Assembly: GCF_029962835.1 (NCBI RefSeq)
Contig: NC_080584.1
Span: 83,542,862 to 83,606,861 of the forward strand
Length of the DNA: 64,000 bases
Origin: Magnolia sinica
Taxonomy: Eukaryota; Streptophyta; Magnoliopsida; Magnoliales; Magnoliaceae
Direction: 5' to 3'
The notes under the pieces are model-generated. The model made no database searches. It saw only the letters and a program-made list of their open reading frames with translations, and was not told where the DNA came from. Shown here piece after piece: positions 10,307 through 22,661 of the stretch (its first letter is position 1; every line of letters begins with the position of its first letter). Position numbers and translations under genes: made by a program.

Positions 10307-13300
10307 GGGTCTGCTTGGGGCGGTGGGATTAGAAGGGATTAGGTGGGATGGGATTCAACTGGTCCTGTGCCAATTCCACTCCATATTTGGGAGGAATGGA
10401 AAAGCTTGGAATTAGATTAGATGGAATTGCATTGGGTCCCGTGTCAATTTCACTCAATGTTAGCAAGTTGTTGTAGGTCCCACCATGATGTGTGGACTAT
10501 ATCCACACTGGCCACCCATTTATCTAGATCATTTTAGAGCATGGGCCAGAAAATTAGGTAAATCTAATGCTCAAGAGGACCCCACCATAGAAAGCAACGG
10601 GGATTGAATACTTACCGTTAACAACTTCTTTGGAGCCACATAAGTTTTGGATCTACCTCATTTTTAGGCCCATGCCATAAAATTGGGTTACAAAACAAAT
10701 GAACAGTTTAGATATAACACGTGTGTTATTCTCAATAATTTCGAATGATGGTGGGTATATCCATTCAATGTACCACCGTATTATCAACAAAGCAGGGCAT
10801 TAATCTTATCTCATGGCAACAAGGGACAATCCCTGCCATCGGTAATAATTACGTTTTTTTGAATCCCATCCCACCTAATTGTAACAACCCGTCCAACCAG
10901 TACAGTGTCCTGGGGCGTCCACGTATAATTTTCCGCAGGACCGATCATTTAAACCATGCGCGATGAGATACCACAAGCAAATCAACCTAGGATTAGCCCA
11001 TTAGAATAAACTGGTCGGGTCATGACAGGACCGGTGCGGGCTATCAAGCCAGATGACTCGTTTACACTTAGCAACAGCCAGTATGGGCTACACCGTGACA
11101 CAGGAAGGTCAGAAAATTCTAAAAATGAAGAGAAGCATAAATCTCACTGGGCTTGTGGACCACCGCGGAACACGGACCCAGTGGACACCCAGAAGTGGGA
11201 TCTTGCACTGACCAAATGCGCCCCATCAATGTCAGGACCGGAATTTGGCGCTTGCAATGAAACCGATGTACCAGACTATCCAACCGTCAGATCTCTTCTA
11301 CATTTGTGGTGGAGGTCTAATGAATTTTCCTACACCCGTCCACAAACTCTGGGATCCGATCCTGGAATGGTGACCGTCGATCACAAATCGGACCCGTACG
11401 ACCAAACCTCAGATCCAATCGCCCCCAAATTTTGCATGGCCCTTCATCGGGCCATGAAGCAACTATCTCATGAATTTTATAGCCAGAGGGCTACCAGAAC
11501 TACTCCAATCATAAGAATGGAACCCTCATGGTCGTTTAAAGATCAGAACCGTTGACTCAAACCCCACAACCGTTCATCTGTTTGCTCCCAAATTTTACAC
11601 GGGCCCTAATCGGGCCATAGGGCACCTACCCACCAAATTTGGTGGCCAAAGGAGTGTTAGAGCCACACCAACTCTAAAAATGAGTTCTAGTAGGCTATTT
11701 TGGAAATTTAATGAAAGTTAAGGCCAAAGGGCCCAGGTCTAGGGAATAAACCCTAGCTCTCATAACTCTCCCTCATTTGACACAACCACCAAGAGAGAAA
11801 GAGAGTGAAGGAGTTAAGAGGAGAGGATAGTGTGAGAGGAGGAGATTCAAGGTGGACCCTCGATCGAGGTGGGGACTAAGGAAGCCGATCTTGCATCTCC
11901 CTATCCTTTTTTCAAAGAGAAAACCCAACACTACAACCCCAATAATCATCCGTTGATCGTTTAGGTAAGATCCTTCATCCCTTTTGCTTAAAACCCTTGT
12001 GTAGAGGAGGGACTTACATGAGATTCTAACATACAATGTATGATTTAGGGATTCTGACAATTCGATCTTAAAATTCACGCTCCTAGGTCGTTCCTAAGCC
12101 TTCAACGAATCCGAAGGTGCGGACTATTGTTCTTAGGTGGCCTAGCACCAATTTTAGTACAAGATTAATGATTTTGGTTGCTTGGATGTCATATTCGGAG
12201 AATCTAGAGGAACCCTAGGAATTGTAGGTTTGTTGAAATAATATGGAATTGTTGGTTTGACTCTTATGACGATTGTTCTTGCCTCTCACATGATTTGGTG
12301 TATGGATGATTACATGTTTGTGTCTTGTTTGATTTTCCACATGTGTTGTTGCTTCATAGGATGAATGATTTATTTCCCTTGTACACATGATTTCTCAAGA
12401 TGGAAGAAGTGTTTAACTTCCTCACAAACCCACATTATCACATGCACTTTGATCTTGATAATGTTCGCTTGCTTCCTAGAATATCCATTTTTGTATGGTT
12501 GAGATGTCTAGGAATATGATATTATTATGCTTGTTGATAACTTGGATAGTTGACATGTTATGAGTTCCCTCACCCTCTTGGGTTGGTCAGGAACTTAAAG
12601 AGAGACGGTAATCTCATCGGTAGGACTATGCTATGATTGGACCCGAGGGTTTGGGCAGGTGTGTTCGGGTGCCTGTAGTTCTACTACATGGGTCCCTTGT
12701 GCCCGATGTCACTCGTCTCATGCTCGCCTGACTCATGCGGTCTAACCTACTGTCTGACCAACCTTGTTTGTTAACCATGTTTGCTCACATATGCATGGAA
12801 CCTGTAACACCCTACAACCGTTGTAGCTCATTAATAACGCACTTGAAATTGGTCCACAGCCTTGTGAGCCGGGTATGATGGAATGGGATACTGTGTCCGA
12901 GCTGTCAGCCTACGCTGGGGTACCGCGCCTCCCCGTAGTGACCGCGAACGATCCCTTTCTCTCGGCACTCCTCATGTCCTTAAAGTCGAGATAAGGAACC
13001 CGACGGGATCACGGACCACGAGGTCTCGGCTTCACGCATTGGGGGGTCTTAGCCTCGCAACCAGATTAGGGCGTTGATACGTGGGGTGTACCAGATTTTT
13101 CAATATATTGGATGAACGGACCTAACTAATAACTCGGCTAACACGATCGCATTGCATTGCACTAGTTAGGGTGGCGACTCGGCAGTCGAGGTCGCACTAA
13201 GGGAGTGTTGTCATTTGCGATCGTTAGATAGAGTCGCTCGAGGGAGCGTTGTGGCAAGAGCATGAATCATATCATCTTGCATGCATGGGTATTAATAAGA

Positions 13301-13885
13301 CTAGTTAGGTGTTTATGATTGACTACCTTTCATTAAGATCATATTATAATTGATGCCTGTGATAACTTGAGACTAATAGCACCCACTGAGTTGATCACTC
13401 ACTCCCACTCTGGGATGGTGTTTTAAAACACCAACCAGACCCGTTCATAGATGCAGGTGGCTCAGGGCTGGAGGAGCCTGGCGAGGTGAGCTTGGACGAG
13501 GAGGACGAGCTATCTTACTTCCAGTTGATGGAGGGTTCTCCGCCAGCTTGATTGGCGGGATTGGATCACTGAGCGGGGGGCTCAATTCTATTCTTTTGGA
13601 CTTGCTATTCTTTTAAAATTTTGTTGGGTAGCGTCATATGCTCTCCTTTTATACTTTTGGTCATGTATATGGACGTATGTTTGTTTTTTCGCTCATTTCA
13701 GTAAACTGATGTGGTTATGTTTCATGTTCCAGTAACTTCCAGGCTGCGCAACTAAACCTGATTAAACGCATTAATGAAATCAGTTAAAAATGACTCTCGA
13801 GAACTCGGGAGTCGAGCGTATGTGCGACCCCCGATTTTCAGGGTGTTACACTAATCCCTTCTAATCCTACCACCCAAACATACCC
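10307..13885. mobile_element. Second Tourist-like MITE, split by a solo LTR
   Basis: The left end GGGTCTGCTTGGGGCGGTGG (10307) pairs with a right end that reverse-complements to GGGTATGTTTGGGTGGTAGG (13885). TAA flanks both sides (10304-10306, 13886-13888). Removing the solo LTR at 10880-13850 leaves about 600 bp. Around 10460-10800 it also carries a copy of the GTCCCACCATGATGTGTGG MITE-type sequence. Confidence 0.85.
10880..13850 (+). mobile_element. Solo LTR of the Tekay-type Ty3/gypsy family, 2.97 kb
   Basis: Starts TGTAACAACCCG and ends GGGTGTTACA, imperfect inverted termini. The flanking 5-bp duplication is perfect: CTAAT at 10875-10879 and 13851-13855. It aligns from end to end with the 5' LTR at 52792-55720 and with the 3' LTR that begins at 63088. 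There is no internal domain, so it is a recombination remnant. A splice-donor-like TTTAG|GTAAGATCC at 11964/11965 is conserved in the full element. Open frames inside it (e.g. 11022-11555) have no recognisable domain and are not conserved as frames. Confidence 0.93.
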
Positions 13886-13889
13886 TAAG

Positions 13890-14360
13890 AAGGTGAGGCC
13901 CTTACCAAGGGGCCCACCTTGATGTATGTATTCTCTATCCATGTCGTCTATCCGTTTTCCTATATCATTTTAGGGCATTAATCCAAAAACGAAGTAGATA
14001 CAATTATTAGGTGGACCGTATCAGAGGAAAAGTCGATGATTGACAATAGATGGGCTGCAAAAGTTTTGGATCCACTTGATATCTGTTTTTGTTTTTTTTC
14101 CCTTTGTTTAGGATTATGTGACCTTATCAACAGATTGGATGGTAAATAAACACTAAGGAAGCATTAAGATGCACCATATGAAGTTTTATTGGTAGGGTGT
14201 TCAGTACCCACATTTCTTATGGTACCGTCCACCTTTGGATCTTCTTCATTTATGGGATAATGCCCTACAATGATCTGAAAAAAAAATAGATGGATGGTAT
14301 TGATACAAAATATATCCATTAAGGTGGGCCCATTGTAAGGGCTACACTATCTTGAGTGTG
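13890..14360. mobile_element. Near-palindromic MITE-like element
   Basis: The left side CCCTTACCAAGGGGCCCACC and the right side, inverted, GCCCTTACAATGGGCCCACC bracket about 470 bp with the TTGATGTATGTATTC and CATTTTAGGG words of the regional family. No target-site duplication resolved. Confidence 0.55.
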
Positions 14361-14939
14361 GCTCAAAACTTAAAGAGTTCATTGAGACCATATTGACCAG
14401 ATTTGATTGGGTCATGTGCTGTTGTTGAATTCTGAGATCAACTATGCAAAGCATATGAGACTAGATTTGGTGAGGTCTAAATATACCAACTTTAGTAAAG
14501 TGCTAATGTAGAGCGTTCCTGTTGGTCCAACCAATAACATTATTAGTGGTGCATGTTCTCGACCAAATTACTTTCAAACAAGCTTTGTTATGCCTCATTG
14601 AGCTGGATGATTATCCAGCCTCACATAATTTGGATCTAAAGCATGTTTGAAAGTGGTTGACATCACCTGGTGGGCCAAACTAATGAGAACCCTCCACAAT
14701 GAGGCCTCACCAAACTTGGTGTTTCCTCAACCACACCAAATCAAGTTCCACTCACAAGGCTTGACAATCAAAATCTGGCGAGAACTCGAAAAGGATGCAT
14801 TGCACACAAATGTAACACATCCAAATTACTCATCTAGTGGGCCATCATTGATGAACCATGGCCCAGAGATCATGGACCGCTCAGTTTTAGCCCATCGCCA
14901 TGGCTTAAAGTATCATCCAAAATTAGTATATAAAATTAG

Positions 14940-14981
<42 letters not shown>

Positions 14982-15555
14982 CGCCCGATGTGTACCGATA
15001 TCGCCCATTAACGAAATGGGGTCCACCCATGTTGCCCGAATTCGTCCGGGCCACATGTAGGGGGGAGGCCTGAATTAATGCTGCAAAAGTGGGCCAAATT
15101 ACCATATAGACATAGACTGCGTGTGATGTGTGGAGCCCACATGTTAAAATAAGAATTTCATTTGCTACGATGGGCCCATCAGAACCTATTTTTGTTGAGC
15201 CTTAAGGCTGCACCCGTACCTATCAAAGTGGCTTTTGTTAGAGGGATTTTCTCTTCTTTAGTGCCTATAAAACTGATTGGGTTCCACCAATTTTCATTTG
15301 TGATTAAAGTCTGGAGGGACTTTTATGCTTGTTGTGAAAGCTTCTCCCTTCCTGTTTTCTAAAGAAACACAGCAACACAGCAGGCCAAGCGTGTGAATGT
15401 AAACTCTCACACGTGTGTAAATGTGTGATGCGTGTTTAAAGTCCAAACCATTGACATCTTACATGTATGTAACATGTTCAAAATACAAGCCCAAGAAATT
15501 TTAGGCACATTGGGTTCTTAAGTGGGCCACAATCTTTGGAATATCACTGTTTGTT
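14361..15555. other. Unassigned non-coding stretch with a (TG)n microsatellite
   Basis: A TG run lies at about 14940-14974. The remainder has no gene or transposon end I recognise. Open frames across the TG run are artefacts. Confidence 0.55.
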
Positions 15556-18170
15556 CACTTTCAGGTGAAAAATGCTTTAAATTTCATTTTGGCCCTGTTT
15601 GGATTAGTTGAATTCTAAATTGAAGAAATCTCATTTTTAAGAAAATGAAAATGACATTTTTATTGTTTGTTCATGTAATTTTCTTAGAAATGACATTTTC
15701 GTCTCTCATTTCTTAAAAAATATCCTTTTTCGTTTTTTTTTTAAACCTTATATCTAAGGACTTTCTTTATAAGGTGCCCTACATAATAGTCACATGGGCC
15801 CCAACCTAACTTTACATGCCCTGCATGTGTAATTATCTATCTTCAATCCGCCGTATGTGTCAATGTATCATGTATGCAAGTATACCACCATCTATTTTAC
15901 AATACTACACGTGCCATTGTGTTGCATGCTTAACATGCACCATCACCCATCTTTTTAGTGGCTTTCAATATGCCATATACCTTAATGTGTTATATGTGAT
16001 GTTGGAATATTTGGTTGAATTAAATAGACTATTAAAAATCAAAAACCAAAAAAGGAAAATAAAATTTTGAAAAAGAAGAAAGTCGAGGCATGACTGAGTC
16101 ACTCGACTTGAAATCAAATTTGCTCTCCTTAGACAGCGTTCCAAATGCAACAGGTTTCCAGAGCAATCGACCTCTAGGATACAACGATTATGACCCGGTT
16201 CCAGCAGTGCACTCACTGTACACGGGTTCGAACCACTTGCAGTTTAATCCGAAAGTGCTGAGTTGACTCAGTGATGAACTCAGTAGAAAAATACTTAAAT
16301 TCGAATATCAGAAAGCGTTTTATAATAGAAGAATTTTTCGTATTTTAGAAACTGGAATCGGTAATTTTTATATAGACTCTGAAGTTATGCATAAGCACCC
16401 TTTAAAAAAGGTTAGTTCTGTTGGGTTTAAACCCAATAGAAGCGACCAACCGGAAAGGATGCATATCTTTGGTTTAAAACGAAAAAGCGCAAGGTGCGAG
16501 TATACTCTCGCACATACAATCCTGCGAGTACCCATACACACACCCACATGAGTACACTCACACTTACACTCACACCGCACCCGTGCCCATGCCTAGCCCG
16601 TCGCGTTGCGGACGCGAACACGGACTCGGACTCAGCTCGGTGCGCACGTGCGTGTGTGGTCAATGGCATAGATTAGAGCTATTGACATAGCCTCCCACAG
16701 GACCAAATTCACATGCCCCCTGAAAGGGGCTCAAGCCCTAGGCAAAAAGACTATCTTATATATAAGATAGTTTACTTTGTCAAATCTGATGTGAGACAAA
16801 ACTCACAACTCAAAAGTACCACAACTTTTCAAAAATGGAGGGAAATCACTGAAAATTTGAAAACTTAAAATTTTAATACTATTTTAAAACAAAATATAAC
16901 ATGTGACATGCATGTGCCACCCTCATCTAAACGACATGATTGCCATCCATATCTTTAAACACTTTACATGTGTTACATGAGCAGATGTGGGACATATGCA
17001 GCATGTGTCACCAGCCACTTTTACGTGCTTAACATGCCCAAACATTCATTCAAGTGCCCTACATGTACCAACATGCCATAACTTATTTTAAAGCACTGTA
17101 CATGTGCTAAGACCATGAAGCCTCACACAATGAAGGTCTAAGGATTAGTTAAAGAATGCACTAACATGAAGCCAATCTAGACATGATAACACCAACCTAC
17201 CAAGCATATTTCATGACATCTACCGACATTTGATATGGTTAGGTAAGAAAGGTTTAGGCAAGAAAACTCTCTTCCTCTTTAATAAAATCACCAAAATGAT
17301 CTCTATTTTCCAAAACTTAAACACTTTCAGGTGAAAATTGCTTTAAAATTCATTTTGGGCCCGTTTGGATTAGTTGAATTCTAAATTGAAGAAATGTCAC
17401 TTTTAAGAAAATGAAATGACATTTTTATTGTTTGCTTTTGTAATTTCCTTAGAAATGAAATTTTCGTTTCTCTCATTTCTTAAAAAATATCATTTTTCCT
17501 TTTTTACCTTATCTTTACAAGGTACCCTATATAATAGTCACATGTGCCCAACCTAACTTGTATGTGCCCTGCATGTGTAATTATTTATCTTTAATGCCTC
17601 ATATGTGCCAAATATGTATCACATATGCAACGTGTACCACCATCTATTTTACAATACTACACATGTGCCATAGTGTTGCATACCTAACATGCACCATCAC
17701 CCATCTTTATAGTGGCTCATGATTCAATATACCATATACCTTAATGTGTTATGTGCAACATGTGCCACCCTCATCTAAATACGAGCCACGATGCAATCGT
17801 CATCCATATCTTTAAACACTTTACATATGTTACATGAGTGGATGTGTGACATATGCAGCATATGGCACCAGCCACTTCAACATGCGCAAACATTCGTTCA
17901 AGTGCCCTACATATACCAATATGCCATAATATGTTTTAAAGCACTATACATGTGCTAAGACCAAGAAGCCTTAGACAATGAAGGTCTAAGGATTAGCTAA
18001 AGAATGCACAAGATCAAGCCAATCTAGACATGATAATACCAACCTACCAACCATATTTCATGACATCTACCAACATTTGATATGGTTAGATAAGAAAGGT
18101 TTAGTCAATAAAATTCTCTTCCTCCTTAATAAAATGACCTCCATTTTTCAAAACTTGAACACTTTGCTAA
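15556..18170. repeat. Tandem duplication of an ~870 bp unit, first copy split by a solo LTR
   Basis: The unit begins near ACTTTCAGGTGAAAAATGC (15556) and again near 17325. Both copies contain GTTTGGATTAGTTGAATTC, then a tract rich in CATGTGCC/ACATGT words, then CCAATCTAGACATGATAA near the end. Copy 1 is 15556-15999 plus 16902-17324; copy 2 is about 17325-18170. Divergence between copies is visible but modest. Confidence 0.85.
16000..16901 (+). mobile_element. 902 bp solo LTR
   Basis: Begins TGTTGGAATATTTGG and ends AAAATATAACA, with a perfect 5-bp duplication TGTGA on each side (15995-15999, 16902-16906). It interrupts the first unit of the tandem duplication; the second unit has an uninterrupted junction at the matching place. 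The TGTTGGAATATT start is typical of plant Ty1/copia LTRs; superfamily assignment is inference. Confidence 0.88.
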
Positions 18171-18838
18171 TTAAACAAAAATAGAAAAGTATTCAGACGC
18201 ATTTTCTCTCTAGTAAAAGTATTAATTTTTGTGGAATCAAAATCATGAAAGATGCATAAACATATATACAATACTACTTGTTAAATGAGATCAGCCACAG
18301 ACCTTGCGCCGTGTCAATCCAATATTAATGTAGAACACTCCTTTAAGTGATCGGACATGATAAAACAGCTTTGATTATCGCTCCAAGTGTTCCTGACTGG
18401 TAGACGCTGTTGCCTCACTTTCTCTGGTCAACTATCCGTTGTCAAGTGTATAATTAAGGATAGATAGTCTTACATGTATTTTAGCTTAGATAGAAATAGT
18501 TAAAAATTTCTTTTATTTATAGATTTCAATATCATATCCCATCATTGAAATTAAGTCTTTGGAAGACTTTATTTCCTCATAGATGTTAGCTTTTCTTCAA
18601 TGTGAAGTTTTCTTTTTTATGATTGAGCTTTGAGAGTCAATTGATTTCTTAAAACTGTATGCATGGGCCATCATAACAAAATGCACGCTAAGGGGAAGCA
18701 CTGATTAAAATGTTCAACATACGGTTTAGATTAACCCCTCTATTGTGGCCCACCCAATCAACCAAAGAGGCTCTTTGTTCCTCCTAATTCAAACATCCTT
18801 AAACATGTTAAAATTTAAAAATGAATTTTTAGAGTTTA
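18171..18838. other. Unassigned AT-rich stretch
   Basis: No gene and no resolvable transposon boundary. Confidence 0.5.
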
Positions 18839-18943
18839 GGGTCAATTTGATTGCACCAAATATCAAGAAATTCCACGATATTTTTTACCAAATTGAATGG
18901 ATTAATTGCAAAATATTGATATTTGGTGCAACCAAACGCATCC
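18839..18943. mobile_element. Short Tourist-like MITE, 105 bp
   Basis: The ends GGGTCAATTTGATTGCACC and (inverted) GGATGCGTTTGGTTGCACC continue into a shared AAATATCA. TTA lies on both sides (18836-18838, 18944-18946), the 3-bp duplication usual for PIF/Harbinger. Confidence 0.8.
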
Positions 18944-19474
18944 TTACCAGAAAAACAAAAAAGAGTTTTTGTACACAAGTTTAGATAAGGAATCCGACCT
19001 AATTAATGTATACCGTTAAGGATGTTAAAAAAAGATACTGGTGTGTACTGCTTGCAATTCATGCAAGAAGATTTAAATATGACAGTATAAGTGTTAAAAA
19101 AAATTAAAAAAATTGATGGACGGTCCAGATGGACGGTTGAAAGATAAGATCCACTTGATGGTGTGCCCATGCGTCACGCAAACGTGCCATGCTAGTAAGG
19201 ATAGAGAGTGCCTAACCGTATAAACGGACAACATCCACACTGTGTGGACACTGTTCACACGTGCCAAGTGGCACACGTGGCCTTCATGGCGAATGGGCCA
19301 CACGGTAATAATCAATCAGGTCAGATCATCAAGTGGGCAACGTGAGTAAGTTTTCATACCAAGCGATCACCATTAATTTTTGCATGGATCTGATATTCCA
19401 CGTACGCAACACTTTGGCGGGAATCAATGCATGTACGTAAAATTTTGGCGGGAATCAGTGGACGTACGTAAAAG

Positions 19475-21011
19475 TTGGTAGCGGATTAGACGTTACTAGT
19501 GGGTGTTTCCCTGACCGTGGGGCCCACCTTGATGTATCTATTTTATATCCATGCATTCCATCAGTTTTTTTTTTTAAGCTTACTTTAGTGCATGGTCCCA
19601 AAAATAAAGTATATACAAATCTCAAGTGGACCGCACCACAGAAGACAGTGATCATTGAATGCCCACCGAATATTGACCCTCTGCTATTTTTAGTGTGGTC
19701 CATTCGAGCTTTGGATATGATTCACTTTTCTCATCAAGACTTAAAATGAACGGTGTAGATATAATCAATACATCATTTTAGGCCCATGTAACTTTGATCT
19801 CCTTAGCACCGTTCGTACAACTCGGAGCTCTAGGAACGTCAGCGCTCGTCTTCCGGCGGAAACCCTTTGGCAGGAAGTTCCTGCGCAAGGATGTTGCGTG
19901 GGACCCACCGAGATGTTTGTGTAAAATCCACCCCGTCCATTCATTTTGAGAGATCATTTTAGGACGTGAGACCAAAAAATAGGTGTATATAACACTTATG
20001 TGGGCCACACGAGAGGAAACATTCGGTATTCAGTGAGAACCGTTGAATCATTCTTTTGGCCACAAAAGTTCTATATCAAGTTATATTTTTGGTGTTTTCA
20101 CTTCATCCCATTCGGAATGACATTATAAACGGTTTGGATAGCGTATAAACATTAAGGTGGAGTCCAAGAAGGTTTCAACGGTGGGAGTTTCTTTCCCCAA
20201 TTTTCCCTCTGGTGTGACCCACTTGAGTTCCGTATCTACCTAATTTTTGGTCCCACGTTTTAAAATGAGATCTCAAAACTGATGAACAGAATGAATTTCT
20301 ATCATACATTGCATTGGGCCCTACCCAGCATACTTGGCAGGAACTTCCTGCGAAAGGCTTTAACAGGAAATCCGCGTCCCGTTTTCCTACAGCTAGGGGT
20401 GTACATCGGGCTAAACCGAGTCGAACTGGGCTCAACCCGGCTTGGCCCGCTCATTAGCCAAAGCAGCCCGAACTCGGCCCGGCCCGTCACTGGGCCAACG
20501 TGTCCGGCTCAAACCCGGCCTGGTCAGCAATCGAGCGAGTTCGGACCAGTTTCGAACCCACGATTTGTACGGCATTGATTTTTTGACTCTGCACCATCTA
20601 CTCCATGGGAAGAGCTTAGGCAGGTAACTTGAATGACCTTGATTTTTGGGAAGGATTTTTGTCATAGATTTTTAGGATTTTGCTCTATCTACAAAGGGAC
20701 CCACGATTTGAATGACCTGGATTGCTGTAAATGGTTAGGGTAAGTGGGAAAAAAATTTAGAATATATATATATATATAGGCCGAGTCGGGCCGAATTGGA
20801 ATATATCCGAACTCAGCCCGAACTCAGTTTCAAACCGAAGAAAATGACCCATCTCGACCCGAACTCAGTTCCGGGTTGGGCCGGGTCGAGCTTTTTTGGG
20901 CCGAGTCGAGCAGCTAATCGGGCTAGCCCGATTTGTGTACAGCCCTACCTATGGCACGTACTCACACCAGCTACGTCGGTGGTGTGTGGTGCACCAACCA
21001 ATCCGCTTCTA
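19475..21011. mobile_element. GGAAGCGGATT-family MITE interrupted by a second MITE and a hAT element
   Basis: The left part starts GGTAGCGGATTAG. The right part ends ACCAACCAATCCGCTTC at about 21010, matching (inverted) the terminus of copy 3 at 26816. The inner sequence CGTTCGTACAACTCGGAGCTC near 19810 is the inverse of the matching stretch in copy 3. About 19853-20386 is a second near-palindromic MITE with AGGAAGTTCCTGCG and CGCAGGAACTTCCTGCC near its two ends; 20394-20947 is a hAT element. No target-site duplication was found for the outer element, so its left limit is approximate. Confidence 0.6.
20394..20947. mobile_element. hAT-like non-autonomous element
   Basis: Ends TAGGGGTGTACATCGGGCTA and (inverted) TAGGGCTGTACACAAATCGG. 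The flanking 8-mers CCTACAGC and CCTATGGC differ by two transitions, consistent with an aged 8-bp hAT duplication. The interior is full of CGGGCC/GAGTCG words and includes a short (TA)n run at 20763-20779. Confidence 0.75.
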
Positions 21012-21512
21012 GGTCCAGGTGGGACTTTGATTCGGTACCACCCCTACCTGTCCCGAGCTCAGAACAGGCTGTGATATGAGGGTCCCACTATTACTTACAG
21101 GTTTATCTACACCATAAATTCATTCTTACATATCATTTTACGATATAATCCCAAAAACGAGAAATATATATATAAACTATCCTAAGGCCCACCATAATGT
21201 TTATTTGAAATCCAACTCGTTCAAAAGTTAAAAAATACGTGAAAGAAGGGAAAACACAAATATCAGCTTGACATAAACCCTTTGTGGCCTTTAGAAGTTT
21301 TTAATGGTAGACGACACTATTCCTACAGTTTTCTATACTGTGGTCCACTGGATCTTTGTACTTAACTCATTATTTGAATCTTGCACTAAAATGATCTCTC
21401 CAAATGGATGGAAGGCTCCGATACAAAACATACATCATGGGGCCACGGAACCTGGTGATGTCACTTCAGTGGCTAGTCGTGCTACTCAACCTGGCAGTAG
21501 CTAATCCGCTCC
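21012..21512. mobile_element. MITE of the regional family, left end unresolved
   Basis: The right terminus GGCAGTAGCTAATCCGCTCC and the internal inverted motifs (ATACATCATGGGGCC near the right side) match the Mutator-like MITE family. It abuts the nested element on its left, and no duplication was found. Confidence 0.5.
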
Positions 21513-21730
21513 CCGGTGGCCAATAACTGAACGGTTAGTTGAAATTTTGCAGAATAGTCAAAGGTCAGCATAGAAGTGGTCAACATGTCAATGGTTCGAT
21601 CGGCCAATTCAGAAGATCTGAGATGCATACTGGTTCCACGTGGATGGCCACGAATAATGGGCCCCACATGTCGGACGCTAATGCTTTCTCGAACTAGAGG
21701 CTTATTAGATAGTGGGCCCCACCGATTCAT

Positions 21731-22345
21731 GGAAATGGATTGGCTACTCCTGCCACTAGCCCAGTGGGTGGTGGCCGGTGCTATGTGGCCTTCACTATGA
21801 ACTATGTCTTTTATCCTTGCCGTTCATCCATTTTTATAGATCATTTTAAGACTTGATCCCTAAAATGAGAGGGATATAAATCTCAGGTTGACCACACATG
21901 AAAACAATAATTATTGGATATCCACCATTAAAATCCTCCTATGGCCCACTCTTCTGTTTATTTCACATCCAATCTGTTGATTAGGTCATAAAGATCAAGA
22001 TTAAGGGAAAAAATAAATATCACCTTGATCCAAAGCTTTTGTGGCCCCTGTAAAGTTTTTTTATGGCCAACTCTCAATCAACACTGTTTTCTGCAATGTG
22101 CTCCACTTGAGGTTGGTATATACCTCATTTTTTGGATCATACCATGAAATGATTTTCTGTAATGTGCTCCACTTGAGATTGGTATATACTTGAGATTGGT
22201 ATATACCTCATTTTTTTGGATCATACCATCATATGATCTAAAAAATAGATGAACAGCATAGATTGAAACAAATACATCATGATGGACCCACAGAGCACCG
22301 ACCACCAGCTATTGGCTGGTGGCAGGGGAGTAGCCAATCCGTTCC
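21731..22345. mobile_element. Mutator-like MITE, GGAAGCGGATT family, copy 2
   Basis: 615 bp with a perfect 9-bp duplication CCGATTCAT (21722-21730, 22346-22354). The left end is GGAAATGGATTGGCTACTCC and the right end inverted is GGAACGGATTGGCTACTCC. Near the right end about 45-50 bp containing GTGCTCCACTTGAG.TTGGTATATAC is locally repeated. Confidence 0.9.
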
Positions 22346-22471
22346 CCGATTCATCAACTCTTATTGACCGTTCTTTTATTTGTAGGCCACAAATCCGAAG
22401 ATCAAAATGGTACTACCTCGGGATTCTCGAGGCAATACTAAATCGGTCACAGAACTTTTAATGCCTGGTCC

Positions 22472-22661
22472 ATTAAAAGATGGACACGTCAGCGTAGCGG
22501 TATTTTTTCAGGAGAAAAACTTTGCTAGTCTACCAGAGTTGGCTGGATGATACTCAGGTACGGAAGATTAAAAGATGGACACGTCAGCGTAGCGGTATTT
22601 TTTCAGGAGAAAAACTTTAATACTCTACCAGAGTTGGCTGGATGATACTCAGGTACGGAAG
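22472..22661. repeat. Direct tandem duplication of a 95 bp unit
   Basis: Copies at 22472-22566 and 22567-22661 differ at only a few bases. The unit includes GGACACGTCAGCGTAGCGG and CAGAGTTGGCTGGATGATAC. The second copy runs directly into a GGAAGCGGATTGCG MITE terminus. Confidence 0.93.

Noticed and set aside
11022-11555. 177-codon open frame inside the solo LTR
   Set aside because: The homologous stretches of the 5' and 3' LTRs break it; no domain is recognisable.
14923-15105. Frames across the (TG)n run
   Set aside because: Microsatellite translation (CVCVCV / HTHTHT).
16368-16676. Overlapping frames on both strands with Cys/Val- and Thr/His-rich translations
   Set aside because: They lie in a solo LTR over a CACA/GTGT-biased stretch.
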